64,000 bases of DNA from Chitinibacter sp. FCG-7 (GCF_040047665.1 NZ_CP157355.1:1550001-1614000); one strand, 5' to 3'; counted from the first letter of the stretch, positions 15,660 to 25,810 are shown. Notes: a model not told the origin generated them from the sequence alone. Program-made: numbers and translations.

Positions 15660-17810
15660 TTAGTATTTCCAGTTCACGCTCAGGCGGGCATTGATGCCTG
15701 GCTGGCTATAGCGATCGATGATTTTGCTACTGGCGGGCACGCCCACTACGTCGCTGGAGAGCCAGTATTTCTTGTCGCCCAGATTGAAAATGCCGGCGTT
15801 CAAGCGCAGATCTTTCACTGGCTCCCACCAGCTGGTCAGATCGAGCACGCCATAGCCCGGTGCTTTGAAATACGTCGCTTGCGACACTTTGTCGTGGCGG
15901 CCTGCCGCGGTGAGCATCAGCGAGCTGCCCCAGTTGCTGCTGGCAAATGTCAGCCCCAGCTGGGCTTTGAGCGGCGCCACGCTATCGAGCGCGGCACCAC
16001 TATCGCTATTGCTGCCACGCGCCCAGGCCAGATTGGCCCAGCTGCGCCAGCCGAGTGCAAACGCCCACTGCGCACGGGCTTCAAGCCCGTAAATCTCGAC
16101 GCGGGACTGGTTTTGCGATTGATACACCAGCGACATGCCCGGCAGACATTGCGCGCTGCCTGGGCAAGCAATCGTGACTTGCTCGATAAAATTGCGGTAA
16201 TGGTTGTCATACACCGTGAGGCTGGCACCAAGCTGCTCGTCACCCAGACGGGTGCCCACTTCAAAACCACGGCTGGTTTCTGGTTTCAAAGCCGGATTGG
16301 CCACGGCGGCGTAGCCCATTGGCGAGACATAGCTGCCGTTCAGCTCCATCGGGTTCGGCGCCCGAAAGCCCTGGCTGTACTGGGCAAAGAAACTGAGCTT
16401 GTCGGCCACTTGCCAGCGGGCGGCGAGCTTGGGCGACAATTTGCCATCGCTCAGGCTGACCGACTTGCCGCCCTGTTTGATAAAAGCGGCGTCATTGTCG
16501 GGTTGCAGATCGTAGCTGTCGTAGCGCAAACCGGGCGTGAGCGTGAAGCCGCTCTGACCGAGAGCGAGCCCGTCCTGCACAAAAACGCCCCACTGCGTGG
16601 TGGTGGTGAGCGGTAAATCGCGCACATTCAGCGTGGCATTGAGCGGTGTGCCGCTGCGGAATTGCGTCAGCTCGGAGCGGCTGATCTCAAAGCCCGCCAG
16701 CAGATGATGCGCCACCGAACCGCTTTGCCATTGCTTGCCCAGCTGCGTGCTCAGGCCCAGCTGATCTTGCGAATACTCGGAAATACGGCTCCAGTTGGGC
16801 GCATTGGTGCGCGTCTGGAATGTAGCCTGCTGGCTGTCCTGCTGCTGCGTGTAAACGCGCACGCTGGCGCTGTCGAGCACGCCACCAGGCTGCTCGGCGG
16901 CATAATCGTATTCGCCGGAAATACGCCAGCGGCGGGTCTGGTCTTCGGAGCGGCTGGCGCGCACGGTGGGCAGCATCGGGTCGCCCAGATCGGTATAAAG
17001 CTCGGCGTCGAGATCGCGGCGGAAATAATCAGCGGTCAAGCCCAGCGTATGCCCGCCATTGAGCAAGGTACGCACTTTGGCCAGCGCGCTGCGGCTGCTG
17101 CTGTCTTGCGGGTTAGCGCGGGTGCGCAAATTGCTGCGGCTATCGTTCTCGCCTTTGTTATCCAGCTCGCTACCTTCGCGGCCTCCGGCTTGCAGCAGCC
17201 AGAATGTACTCTGCCCTGCCGCGCCCGCTACGGTGGCGCGTGCGCCGGTGCTTTTATCGCTGCTGTCGTAATCAAGCCCGATCTGGCTGGCAAAACGACC
17301 ACGGCCTTGCAGAAAATCCAGCGGCTCGAGCGTGCGCAAGCCGACCACACCACCCAGCGCATCCGAGCCATACAAGGACGACGCTGGCCCACGGACAATT
17401 TCAATCGCCTGCAAAGCGCCAAAATCAACGGTATCGCGGCCATTATTCTGGTATGGGCCAAAGCTGAAGGTATCGGCCAGACGGATGCCATCGACCATCA
17501 TCAACACCCGGTTGCTCTCCAGGCCACGGATATTCACACTCGACAAACCATAGCGCGGATGACGGCTGATACTGATATCCGGCTCGCCTTTGCCCAGATC
17601 GGTGTAATCGCTGACAAACTGCTGATCCATCTGCTCGCGGCGGATGGCGCTCACCGACGGCGGCAAGCTGCCCAGCTCGGCCTCGCTACGGGTAGCCGTC
17701 ACCACAATGGTGGGCAATAGCGCATCGGCAATGCTGGCCTCGGCGGCGTACAGGTTGTGCATCGCGCTAGCGAGCAGGGTCAGGGCGAGATAATGCGGTA
17801 CGGCTTTCAT
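15660..17810 (-). CDS. hmuR: TonB-dependent outer membrane heme receptor
   Basis: The mature receptor of this 716-residue precursor follows a signal peptide starting MKAVPHYLALTLLASAM. IVVTATRSE begins the TonB box and plug, with VNIRGLESNRVLMMVDGIR and EIVRGPASSLYGSDALGG as plug landmarks. The barrel has FRAPNPMELNG and NPALKPETSRGFEVG, matching the FRAP and NPNL blocks of heme receptors. No His occurs between those blocks, where many receptors keep a heme ligand. The C-terminus ends in the aromatic signature NWKY. The start at 17810 has AAGGA upstream. Heme specificity is inferred from the locus. Confidence 0.88.
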   Translation of the reverse strand: MKAVPHYLALTLLASAMHNLYAAEASIADALLPTIVVTATRSEAELGSLPPSVSAIRREQMDQQFVSDYTDLGKGEPDISISRHPRYGLSSVNIRGLESNRVLMMVDGIRLADTFSFGPYQNNGRDTVDFGALQAIEIVRGPASSLYGSDALGGVVGLRTLEPLDFLQGRGRFASQIGLDYDSSDKSTGARATVAGAAGQSTFWLLQAGGREGSELDNKGENDSRSNLRTRANPQDSSSRSALAKVRTLLNGGHTLGLTADYFRRDLDAELYTDLGDPMLPTVRASRSEDQTRRWRISGEYDYAAEQPGGVLDSASVRVYTQQQDSQQATFQTRTNAPNWSRISEYSQDQLGLSTQLGKQWQSGSVAHHLLAGFEISRSELTQFRSGTPLNATLNVRDLPLTTTTQWGVFVQDGLALGQSGFTLTPGLRYDSYDLQPDNDAAFIKQGGKSVSLSDGKLSPKLAARWQVADKLSFFAQYSQGFRAPNPMELNGSYVSPMGYAAVANPALKPETSRGFEVGTRLGDEQLGASLTVYDNHYRNFIEQVTIACPGSAQCLPGMSLVYQSQNQSRVEIYGLEARAQWAFALGWRSWANLAWARGSNSDSGAALDSVAPLKAQLGLTFASSNWGSSLMLTAAGRHDKVSQATYFKAPGYGVLDLTSWWEPVKDLRLNAGIFNLGDKKYWLSSDVVGVPASSKIIDRYSQPGINARLSVNWKY

Positions 17811-17975
17811 TCCAGTCCTTGTAGTCATGGCGGTGCTGCCTGCGCTAAAGCGCATCGGCAACTTGCGGCTGGCTACCACACCAAAAAGGCGGGACTGGCT
17901 GGCTTGCAGGGGTTTGAAATGGCTCGGGGAGCCGGTTTAAATGGCAAACAGTTCAGAAGCGCAAGGGTCTGAAAC

Positions 17976-18140
17976 TTATTTGGTCAGGATCAGCTTGCCC
18001 TGACTGGTTTCGCGCAATACATACCGTTCACCATGGTGCTCAATCACAATCTGGCGCTGACCGCCCAGCAATTGCTGACTTTGCACCACAGGCCGGGAGA
18101 CGGTTGCGGCCGCTGAAGCAGATGGTTTATGCGTGTTCAT
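17976..18140 (-). CDS. hemP: Hemin uptake protein HemP
   Basis: This 54-residue protein shows the HemP/HmuP pattern LLGGQRQIVIEHHGERYVLR followed by a TSQGKLILTK tail. HmuP is a small regulator required for full expression of heme uptake genes in several proteobacteria. It lies first in the locus, 165 bases before the receptor, behind a Fur-box promoter. The longer frame would place its start inside the promoter. The ATG at 18140 has no clear ribosome site. Confidence 0.88.
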   Translation of the reverse strand: MNTHKPSASAAATVSRPVVQSQQLLGGQRQIVIEHHGERYVLRETSQGKLILTK

Positions 18141-18147
18141 GGATCGG

Positions 18148-18176
18148 ATAATAACAACAATGATTCTCATTTACAA
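18148..18176 (-). promoter_or_regulatory. hemP promoter with embedded Fur box
   Basis: On the minus strand, TTGTAA (18176-18171) and TATTAT (18153-18148) are separated by exactly 17 bases, a good sigma-70 pair. The spacer holds AATGAGAATCATTGTTGTT, which agrees with the betaproteobacterial Fur consensus AATGAGAATNATTCTCATT at most positions. Iron-replete Fur would block this promoter. Only 7 bases separate the -10 element from the hemP ATG. Confidence 0.75.
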
Positions 18177-18180
18177 CCAA

Positions 18181-18334
18181 CACCGCAGCAGCGCCAGCAG
18201 CACCTCGACGAACGGCGAAAAAGCCTGCAATATCCACTCTTTTAAATTCAATTTCACGCAAGAAAATGGAAATTTAATGCCAATAATTAAGTAATTATTA
18301 ATTAGCTAGCACGGCTCAGAACGCCAGAATAAAT
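18181..18334. other. AT-rich gap upstream of hemP, before IS110 copy A
   Basis: There is no gene. It contains a perfect palindrome, AATAATTA-AG-TAATTATT, at 18282-18299. Confidence 0.5.
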
Positions 18335-19560
<1,226 letters not shown>

Positions 19561-19566
19561 AATACA

Positions 19567-19598
19567 AGGGTGGGTTACGGCATAAAACCGCCTACCCT
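19567..19598. repeat. AGGGT...ACCCT palindromic repeat
   Basis: The imperfect palindrome AGGGTGGGTTACGG / ACCGCCTACCCT lies just beyond the presumed IS110 copy A end. GTAGGGTGGGTTACG-type palindromes are common dispersed repeats in proteobacteria. A related one lies at 44654-44727 beside the second IS110. Confidence 0.6.
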
Positions 19599-19634
19599 AC
19601 AGAAATTCGCAATATTGAGAATGACTGACTATCA

Positions 19635-19685
19635 GGGGTATTGCTCTGCAGATCTTTTATAGAAATAGCTACAGAGCAATACCCC
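19635..19685. repeat. GGGTAT-type hairpin repeat, copy 2
   Basis: Arms GGGGTATTGCTCTG (19635-19648) and its perfect complement (19672-19685) enclose a partly complementary 23-base centre. It lies 41 bases after the stop of the minus-strand permease gene. Confidence 0.85.
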
Positions 19686-19726
19686 ATTTCTATTGCCGGG
19701 GGTGGTCAATCCCCATGCTTGGGCAT

Positions 19727-20704
19727 TTATGTCAGAGACTGAACCAGATTGTAAACACTCAAGGCGCTGATCAGGCTGCCTACCAGCCAGAGCAGGGTGC
19801 GGGCATTGAGCTTGTGGCACAGCCATGCGGCGAAAGGCGCGGCAAACAAGCCGCCGACAATCAGGCCAGCGACCAATACCCAGTGCTCCATTTGCGCCCA
19901 CAGCAAAAACGCGCCCGCGGTTGAAAACGCGATAAAGAATTCGGCCGCGTTCACCGAGCCTATGGTCTTGCGTGGATCGTTGCCACGGCCCACCAGCGTT
20001 GACGTGACCACCGGCCCCCAGCCACCACCGCCTACGGCATCGACAAAACCGCCAAGCAAAGCCAGTGGCCGGACGTGTTTAATCTCGTTGGAATGTGGTT
20101 TCGGGTGCGTCGCCAGCCAGGCTTTGCGCAGGATATACAGACCCATCAGCAGTAAATACGCGGCGATATATGGCTTGATCAGCTTGCCATCAATACTGGT
20201 CAGGATAAACGCGCCGGTTACGCCACCGATCACGCCGGGAATCACCAACCGCTTGAACAGTGCTTTATCAATATTGCCAAATTTCAGATGCGACAGGCCG
20301 GAAAAGCCAGTGGTAAACACCTCGGCCACATGCACTGCCGCCGAAGCCGACGCCGGGCTGGCGCCCACGCCGATTAGAAAGGTATTCGAGCTAATGCCGT
20401 ACGCCATGCCCAGCGCGCCATCAATCGCTTGCGCGGCAAAGCCCACCGCCACCGCCGACCAGAAAGCCGGTGAATACAGCACCTTTTCAATGCCGCTCAT
20501 AATGCGCTGCTCGGCGGGTAGCTCGATGTTCTGCAGATAAAAGCCAATCGCGGTGATCAACACCAGCAAGGCCAAGCCCAGATAGCGCTTGCGCTGCCAT
20601 AGCTTGCGCTCGCTGCCTATGGCGGTATCCAGCGGCGGCAGGCCAATGGCCTGATGCTCCAGATTTTCGGGGCTATCGCTCAGGTCAGGGTGACGGATTT
20701 TCAT
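19727..20704 (-). CDS. TauE/SafE-family anion permease
   Basis: The 325-residue protein has a cytosolic N-terminus of about 40 residues and eight or so membrane helices. Family landmarks are VGFAAQAIDGALGMAYGISS and, in the second half, LLGGFVDAVGGGGWGPVVTS, the duplicated glycine-rich motif. AAVHVAEVFTTGFSGLSH lies between. The family exports sulfite, sulfoacetate or related small anions. No sulfur gene is adjacent, so the substrate is unknown. It is transcribed alone. Confidence 0.87.
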   Translation of the reverse strand: MKIRHPDLSDSPENLEHQAIGLPPLDTAIGSERKLWQRKRYLGLALLVLITAIGFYLQNIELPAEQRIMSGIEKVLYSPAFWSAVAVGFAAQAIDGALGMAYGISSNTFLIGVGASPASASAAVHVAEVFTTGFSGLSHLKFGNIDKALFKRLVIPGVIGGVTGAFILTSIDGKLIKPYIAAYLLLMGLYILRKAWLATHPKPHSNEIKHVRPLALLGGFVDAVGGGGWGPVVTSTLVGRGNDPRKTIGSVNAAEFFIAFSTAGAFLLWAQMEHWVLVAGLIVGGLFAAPFAAWLCHKLNARTLLWLVGSLISALSVYNLVQSLT

Positions 20705-20859
20705 GCTGCGCTCTCGGATTGATTTGAGCGCGAGTATAGGGTGAATGGTTTAGTTTTATATAGTCTATTTGGTTAATTTTATATGCCAAAAAGAGCTAAT
20801 AACCTCTGGCCTCGTACTGCGGCCGCGAATATGAAAATGTCCAGCCGCGACGGTGGAGA

Positions 20860-21201
20860 TTAATCGTCCCGCGTTAAAACTTCGAGCAATTCGATTTCAA
20901 ACAGCAAGTTGGAGTTGGGTTTGATGTGCGCGCCGATCTGGCGCTCGCCGTAGGCCAGATGAGCGGGAACGAAGAGCTTGCGTTTGCCGCCGACCTTCAT
21001 CCCCATAATGCCCTGATCCCAGCCCTTGATCACGCGGCCAGTGCCGATCACGCACTGAAATGGCTTGCCCTTGGCGATGGATGAATCAAATACGGTGCCG
21101 TCTTCCAGCGTGCCGGTGTAATGCGTGGTAATCAGTGCGCCACGGACGGCTTCTTTTCCGTCGCCAACGATGAGGTCTTCGATAATCAGTTCTGTGTTCA
21201 T
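20860..21201 (-). CDS. FKBP-type peptidyl-prolyl cis-trans isomerase
   Basis: The 113-residue protein is a single FKBP domain: VHYTG-type motif THYTGTLEDGTVFDSS, then FQCVIGTGRVIKGWDQGIMGMKVGGKR and LAYGERQIGAHIKPNSNLLFEIELL. The aromatic active-site residues (Y, F, W, Y) are present. No signal peptide is seen, so it is cytosolic. The long upstream extension is a shadow of the histidine kinase gene. No good Shine-Dalgarno is visible before the ATG at 21201. Confidence 0.92.
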   Translation of the reverse strand: MNTELIIEDLIVGDGKEAVRGALITTHYTGTLEDGTVFDSSIAKGKPFQCVIGTGRVIKGWDQGIMGMKVGGKRKLFVPAHLAYGERQIGAHIKPNSNLLFEIELLEVLTRDD

Positions 21202-21239
21202 GGCAGGAGTTCTGTTCAGGATTGAGTGCAGCGACGATT

Positions 21240-22580
21240 TTAACGCGGATCGGGCAGCAGCAGCGTCACGCTGGCACCGCCCAGCGCGCTGCGCCCCAGC
21301 TCGATACGCCCCTGATAGGCCTGCACAATGTCGGCCACCACCGACAGGCCAATGCCGTGGCCTGCTACGCGCTCGTCGAGCCGGATGCCGCGTTGCAGCG
21401 GTGCCGTGGTGTCGACAAAACCGGCTCCATCGTCGGCAACGCTGATTTTCAGCTCGCTGCGGCTGGCACTCAGCTGGAGCTGCACTTCGCTTCTGGCCCA
21501 TTTGCCCGCGTTATCAAGCACATTGCCGATAATTTCAAAGGCGTCGCCTTCATCCAGCGGCCATTGCAGTTCGTCGGCGCAAATCAGCGTAAATTGCAGC
21601 TGGCGTGCGGCGTGGACTTTCTGCATGGTGGCAATCAGCCGCTCGGCCACGGGTTTGAGCGCGAGCGGCGCGGCCAGCGTGGCTTCGCCGCGCAGTGCAG
21701 CGCGGCTGAGCTGGTGCTGGACAATATGATCCATGCGGCTGACTTGCTCTTTAACATGGCTGCGCAATTCCTCGTCGCTAACGTCGGCACGCAGGATGGC
21801 CAGCGGGGTTTTCAGGCTGTGCGCCAAGTCGCCCAGCGCTTCGCGGTAGCGCTGCTGGCGGGCATGTTCCTGCTCGACCAGCCGATTCAGGCGCGCGGCC
21901 AGCGGGGCGATTTCGCGTGGGTAGCTGCCTGCTACCTGAGTTTGTTCGCCCTGCTCGATGGCGGCCAGCTCGCGTTCGAGCTTTTGCAGTGGCAGCAAAC
22001 CCCAGCGCAGCAGCAAAGCTTGCGCCAGCAACAGACACAGCGCTGCTGCGCCCAGCCAGCCCCAAAGCGCGGTTTGAAAGCGTCCCAGCTGCGCGGAAAA
22101 ACGTTGCGTGTCTTCAAGGACGATAAAACGCAGCGTTTGCGCTTTTTGCCCCGCGCCCTCCATACCAATTACCCAGCGCACCTGATAAGCGGTCGATAGA
22201 TATTGCTGGCCATGGTGCGTGATCTCTTGCTGCTGCCATTGCCCGGTGCTCAGTGCAGGCGCAGGAAACTCGCCAATCTGGATGGACGATGGTGACTGCC
22301 AGCGCTCTTGCCGTTCCGGGTTATCAATCTGGGCATACAGGCCGGAAGAGGGCACCGCCAGCTGCGGCTCGCCAATGCCAGCGGGCAATTGCAGCTGCCC
22401 TTGTGTGCCCAGCTCGGTAATCGCAATCAGCATATACACCGTGCTTTGCAGCCGGGCGTAATGGCTTTGGCGCAGATGTTCGGAGTAGACGTTTTGCACA
22501 GCCAGCCCGGCTAGGCAGAAAAAAGTCAGCATGACGATGCTGGCGCCGAGATGCAGGCGGGTGCGGATCGAGTAGTTCAT
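21240..22580 (-). CDS. Sensor histidine kinase, PhoQ-like
   Basis: The 446-residue protein has two membrane segments (about 10-30 and 165-190) bounding a periplasmic sensor, a HAMP linker, a phosphoacceptor site in LGDLAHSLKTPLAILRADV (PhoQ-type H box), N-box EIIGNVLDNAGKWA, and G boxes VADDGAGF and GHGIGLSVV. The overlap with the regulator gene (ATGA, 22577-22580) shows co-translation. Sensed signals in PhoQ relatives include divalent cations and antimicrobial peptides; here that is inference only. Confidence 0.88.
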   Translation of the reverse strand: MNYSIRTRLHLGASIVMLTFFCLAGLAVQNVYSEHLRQSHYARLQSTVYMLIAITELGTQGQLQLPAGIGEPQLAVPSSGLYAQIDNPERQERWQSPSSIQIGEFPAPALSTGQWQQQEITHHGQQYLSTAYQVRWVIGMEGAGQKAQTLRFIVLEDTQRFSAQLGRFQTALWGWLGAAALCLLLAQALLLRWGLLPLQKLERELAAIEQGEQTQVAGSYPREIAPLAARLNRLVEQEHARQQRYREALGDLAHSLKTPLAILRADVSDEELRSHVKEQVSRMDHIVQHQLSRAALRGEATLAAPLALKPVAERLIATMQKVHAARQLQFTLICADELQWPLDEGDAFEIIGNVLDNAGKWARSEVQLQLSASRSELKISVADDGAGFVDTTAPLQRGIRLDERVAGHGIGLSVVADIVQAYQGRIELGRSALGGASVTLLLPDPR

Positions 22581-23269
22581 TCGTGATTCACATTCAGGCG
22601 ATAGCCACGGCCACGCAGGGTTTCGATCAGGCCCAGCTGGCCATCGGGGTCGAGTTTGCGCCGGATGCGACCAATCAGCACTTCGATCACATTGCTATCG
22701 CGGTCGTCGTCATGCGGATAAAGATAGTCGCTCAGTGCCTGCTTGCTGACCACATTCGGGCGCTGTTGCAGCAGATATTCAAGCAGGCGGTATTCGTAGG
22801 CGGTCAGCTCGATCACGTCGCTGGAGCCGTTTGCATCCTGTCGCCGTACTTCCTGCCGGGCCAGATCAATCCGGAACGCGCCCAGATCAAGCCCGTCGGG
22901 CTGCGCCTTGATCGCGCGGCGCAAGAGCGCCATCACGCGGGCGGCCAGCTCGGGGTATTCAAACGGTTTGGTCAGGTAATCGTCGGCACCCGCTTCCAGA
23001 CCCGCCACTTTGTCCTGCCAGTTGGCGCGTGCGGTCAAAATCAGAATGGGCATATCATGCCCGGCGGCGCGAACGCGCTTGATGAGCTCGACGCCGTTGA
23101 GCTTGGGCAGCCCCAGATCGACGATCAACAAATCAAACGGATACTCGCAAGCCTGATACAGGCCATCTGCACCGTCGCTGGCGGTATCGACGCGATAGCC
23201 CTCGGCCACCAGCTGCCGCGCCAATGGCTCGCGCAGCGCTGCTTCGTCTTCGATCAGCAGTAAACGCAT
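22577..23269 (-). CDS. OmpR/PhoP-family response regulator
   Basis: The 230-residue protein has a receiver domain (acidic pair EDE, phosphoacceptor Asp in LLIVDLGLPKLNG near residue 51, Lys in YLTKPF) and a winged-helix output domain (ELTAYEYRLLEYLLQQ, NVIEVLIGRIRRKLD, IETLRGRGYRL). It pairs with the overlapping kinase gene. A PepSY protein gene lies 18 bases upstream on the same strand and is probably the first gene of the transcript. Confidence 0.92.
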   Translation of the reverse strand: MRLLLIEDEAALREPLARQLVAEGYRVDTASDGADGLYQACEYPFDLLIVDLGLPKLNGVELIKRVRAAGHDMPILILTARANWQDKVAGLEAGADDYLTKPFEYPELAARVMALLRRAIKAQPDGLDLGAFRIDLARQEVRRQDANGSSDVIELTAYEYRLLEYLLQQRPNVVSKQALSDYLYPHDDDRDSNVIEVLIGRIRRKLDPDGQLGLIETLRGRGYRLNVNHE

Positions 23270-23287
23270 CGGCTGGCGCTGGCCGGT

Positions 23288-23527
23288 TTAGCGCACTGCG
23301 CCGCTGGCTTCGTCAACAAACACCGCGCGCACATCGCCGCCGCTGGTGAGTACTTTGACGCGCCAGACCGATTTGTCGCCATCGACAAATTTTTCAACAT
23401 TCAGCACTTTGCCGCCATTGGTTTTTTTCTGTGCCAGCGCCGCGGCGTCGTCACGGCTGACGGCGGCGTAGGCTGAGCCTGAAGCGATGCACAGCGCGAC
23501 AATCATGACTTTGATCAGTGATTTCAT
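23288..23527 (-). CDS. PepSY-domain small periplasmic protein
   Basis: This 79-residue precursor has a signal peptide (cleavage near SAYA-AVS) and one PepSY domain: DDAAALAQKKTNGGKVLNVEKF and WRVKVLTSGGDVRAVFVDEASGAV. Such small PepSY proteins are commonly encoded with PhoPQ-like or QseBC-like pairs and may modulate the kinase or bind its signal. The 18-base gap to the regulator supports one operon. Confidence 0.87.
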   Translation of the reverse strand: MKSLIKVMIVALCIASGSAYAAVSRDDAAALAQKKTNGGKVLNVEKFVDGDKSVWRVKVLTSGGDVRAVFVDEASGAVR

Positions 23528-23624
23528 TTCAGTTTTCCTTTTCAGCTACCTTTATTGTACCTGCAAGCACTGCGACAGACCTACGACCCCGCTCACTAGT
23601 GACAGATCGCTGCATCAACAGAGC

Positions 23625-24176
23625 CTAGTCATCCAGCTCTACGCTGACCCGCACCGGAATCCGCTCGCCCGGTTTGCCGGGGTAGCGCTGCGTGGTGGTT
23701 GAGTAAATCCGTGAACGATATTCGTAATCTACCCGATAATCGCGCACTTGTTGCGTGTAATCATTCACCTGGCGGCAGCGCTGTACTTCGCGCTGGACGC
23801 GCTCGGCTGGCGGCTGGTTGGTGCTGGCCAGATGATTACCGACCATGGCACCAATCAGCGTGCCTGCCACGGTGGCGACATCACGGCCACTGCCTTTGCC
23901 CACTTGATGCCCCAAGATACCACCGGCAACGCCGCCGATCACCGTGCCAGTTACCGGATATGCGCCATTATTTGGCGCGTTATCGCTCACCCATTCCGAA
24001 TAGCATTCTTGCCGTGGGCGCGATACCTGCTCGTACTGCGGTGTTACGCTGCGGATAATGGCGGTGTCGCGCTGGGCGCGGGCATTCTTGCCGCCGTAAT
24101 CCCAGTCCTGATGGCCAGCCCAGGCGCTGCCGGTCAACAAGGTGAATCCCAATACGGTAAGAGTCAATTGACGCAT
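23625..24176 (-). CDS. Glycine-zipper 2TM-domain envelope protein
   Basis: The 183-residue precursor has a signal peptide ending AWA-GHQ and a central glycine zipper: TGTVIGGVAGGILGHQVGKGSG ending in TLIGAMVGNHLA, which can form a helical membrane hairpin. The flanks carry two Cys (RQECYSEW and VQRCRQV), which may form a disulfide. The family resembles the Rickettsia 17-kDa surface antigen type. It lies 97 bases from the PepSY gene on the same strand and may share its regulation. Confidence 0.85.
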   Translation of the reverse strand: MRQLTLTVLGFTLLTGSAWAGHQDWDYGGKNARAQRDTAIIRSVTPQYEQVSRPRQECYSEWVSDNAPNNGAYPVTGTVIGGVAGGILGHQVGKGSGRDVATVAGTLIGAMVGNHLASTNQPPAERVQREVQRCRQVNDYTQQVRDYRVDYEYRSRIYSTTTQRYPGKPGERIPVRVSVELDD

Positions 24177-24333
24177 GATGTGTACTCCTGTGGCCTTGCT
24201 TGAGTTGATGCCTGCAGCATGCGCCTTGCTGGCTGAATCAAAGCTGAACCAGCGTACAGCGATGAAAACTCTGCGCCGGAACTTCGGACGCAGGGCATGA
24301 TCTATACAAAAACCTTTACCGGAGCGAGCGATA

Positions 24334-25011
24334 ATGAAGCATGAAAGCCAGGCCCTAAACCCGCCAAAACGCCGTCAATTCGGGCTGCTATTGCCCGCTA
24401 TTTTGCTGGTCGGCACGCTGAGCGCGTGTGATCAGGCCTCGCAGCTGGGGCAGAATGTGGCCTCGTCGGTGGCGGGCATTGTGGGTGAAGAAGTCAAACG
24501 CCAAACCGATGGCGTGATTGATCAGGTGGCCAACGAAGCCAATGAAGTCTTGCAGCCGCTGGGGCTGGACGCCAGCCAGCTGGCTAGCGCGGCTAAATCC
24601 CAGACCGTCCAGCTGGTGCAGCAGGTGCTCAAAGCCGATGGCGACTGGCTGCAGCTGGTGCAGTACAAAGGGCGTTTTCCCAATGATATTGGCCTGCTGA
24701 CCGAAGTGAGCCCGATTATGCCCGAGCTCAAACGCCTGCTCGGCAGTGATCTAACCTGGTTCCTCAGCCAGATGAGCGCACCCGGCTCGCTGCAATTTGA
24801 CCGCGTACTGTATGTGCTGGGCAATAAGCCGCAAGCGGGCAAAAACGATAGCGCGTGGTTGTTGATCGACGCCGAAAACCGCAAGCTGGAAGTGGGCCTG
24901 ATTCGTGATGGCCAGCTTAAAACCTTTGCCAGCCCCGGCGAAGCGCTTTATCGCCCGGCTGAAGTTAATCAGCTGATCGAGAAAACCAGCAAGGGTATTG
25001 CCAGCAAGTAA
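24334..25011 (+). CDS. Putative lipoprotein of unknown function
   Basis: The 225-residue protein begins with a polar stretch and then a lipobox, LLVGTLSAC (Cys near residue 32). A long amphipathic helical region follows (VKRQTDGVIDQVANEANEVL), with a C-terminal part of mixed strands (AWLLIDAENRKLEVGLIRDG). I do not recognise the family. It is divergently oriented to the glycine-zipper gene, convergent with the EAL gene, and separated from it by a 12-bp hairpin. GGAGCGAGCGATA precedes the ATG. Confidence 0.7.
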   Translation: MKHESQALNPPKRRQFGLLLPAILLVGTLSACDQASQLGQNVASSVAGIVGEEVKRQTDGVIDQVANEANEVLQPLGLDASQLASAAKSQTVQLVQQVLKADGDWLQLVQYKGRFPNDIGLLTEVSPIMPELKRLLGSDLTWFLSQMSAPGSLQFDRVLYVLGNKPQAGKNDSAWLLIDAENRKLEVGLIRDGQLKTFASPGEALYRPAEVNQLIEKTSKGIASK

Positions 25012-25021
25012 TCGCTGGTAT

Positions 25022-25051
25022 TGGGCTGCAAGGCTATACCCTTGTAGCCCA
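25022..25051. repeat. Convergent-gene hairpin; diverged GGGTAT-family relative (copy 3)
   Basis: Arms TGGGCTGCAAGG (25022-25033) and CCTTGTAGCCCA (25040-25051) pair at 11 of 12 positions around CTATAC. The CCTTGTAGCC...ATT.AA.TTG stretch also resembles copy 6 near 49769. It sits between convergent genes and may act as a weak bidirectional terminator. Confidence 0.55.
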
Positions 25052-25083
25052 GATTGAATTGTCGACAGGCCATCCGGCTTGGC

Positions 25084-25800
25084 TCAGCCTGCTGATTTGA
25101 ACAGCGGCCGATACAGAAAACCCTGCACCAGATCAACGCCCAGCGCGCGTGCTTTAGCCAGCTGGGCCTCATTTTCAACCCCTTCCATCACGGTCTGTTT
25201 GCCGGTCTCGCGGGCGTAGGCAATCAGGCTGACCAGCGCGGCGTGGTAGAGCGGGCAATCGAGCTGCGCAAACCAGCTGCGGTCAAATTTCAGGCAATCT
25301 ACCTGGATCAGTAGCGGTAACGACAGCATGGAATGCGGCGCGCCAATATCGTCCAGCGCCAGCCGGATTTGTCGTTGCGAGAATGCATCGGCCATCCGCG
25401 CACTTTGCCGCGCATCGGACAAATCGCTGTTTTCAATGATTTCCAGCACCACATCGGCCCGCTGGCCGATCAGATCAAGCAGAGGATTGGCCTGCGCAGG
25501 CGTTTCGGCCACAGTGTAGGCATCGGGGTCCAGATTCAGAAACAGCGTCCCCGCCGGGGCTTGCTCAATCTGCAACTGTTTCATCTGGTACTCCACCTGA
25601 AACAGTGTCAGCGGGCTATCGTGCAAGGCGTGAAACACATGATCGGTGCGCAAAGTCTGGCCGGATTGATCGTAAAAGCGGGCCAGCGCCTCGTAGGCGA
25701 CCACTTCGCCGGTGGCGGGCTTGAGCAGGGGCTGGTATTCCACCCCGAAACGTTGCCGCCCCAGTACATCCAGCAAGAGGCTGGCAGATAAATGATTCAT
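25084..25800 (-). CDS. EAL-domain cyclic-di-GMP phosphodiesterase
   Basis: The 238-residue protein is a stand-alone EAL domain. Catalytic landmarks are present: YEALARF (EAL), LFLNLDPDAY (Asn), VLEIIENSDL (Glu), LALDDIGAPHS (Asp-Asp), VDCLKFDRSWF (Lys), VMEGVENEAQL (Glu) and LVQGFLYRPLF (Gln). It should cleave c-di-GMP to pGpG. There is no sensor or membrane part, so control is probably transcriptional, and a near-perfect Fur box lies 11-29 bases upstream of the ATG. No Shine-Dalgarno is clear. Confidence 0.9.
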   Translation of the reverse strand: MNHLSASLLLDVLGRQRFGVEYQPLLKPATGEVVAYEALARFYDQSGQTLRTDHVFHALHDSPLTLFQVEYQMKQLQIEQAPAGTLFLNLDPDAYTVAETPAQANPLLDLIGQRADVVLEIIENSDLSDARQSARMADAFSQRQIRLALDDIGAPHSMLSLPLLIQVDCLKFDRSWFAQLDCPLYHAALVSLIAYARETGKQTVMEGVENEAQLAKARALGVDLVQGFLYRPLFKSAG

Positions 25801-25810
25801 TGGCTTTTAT

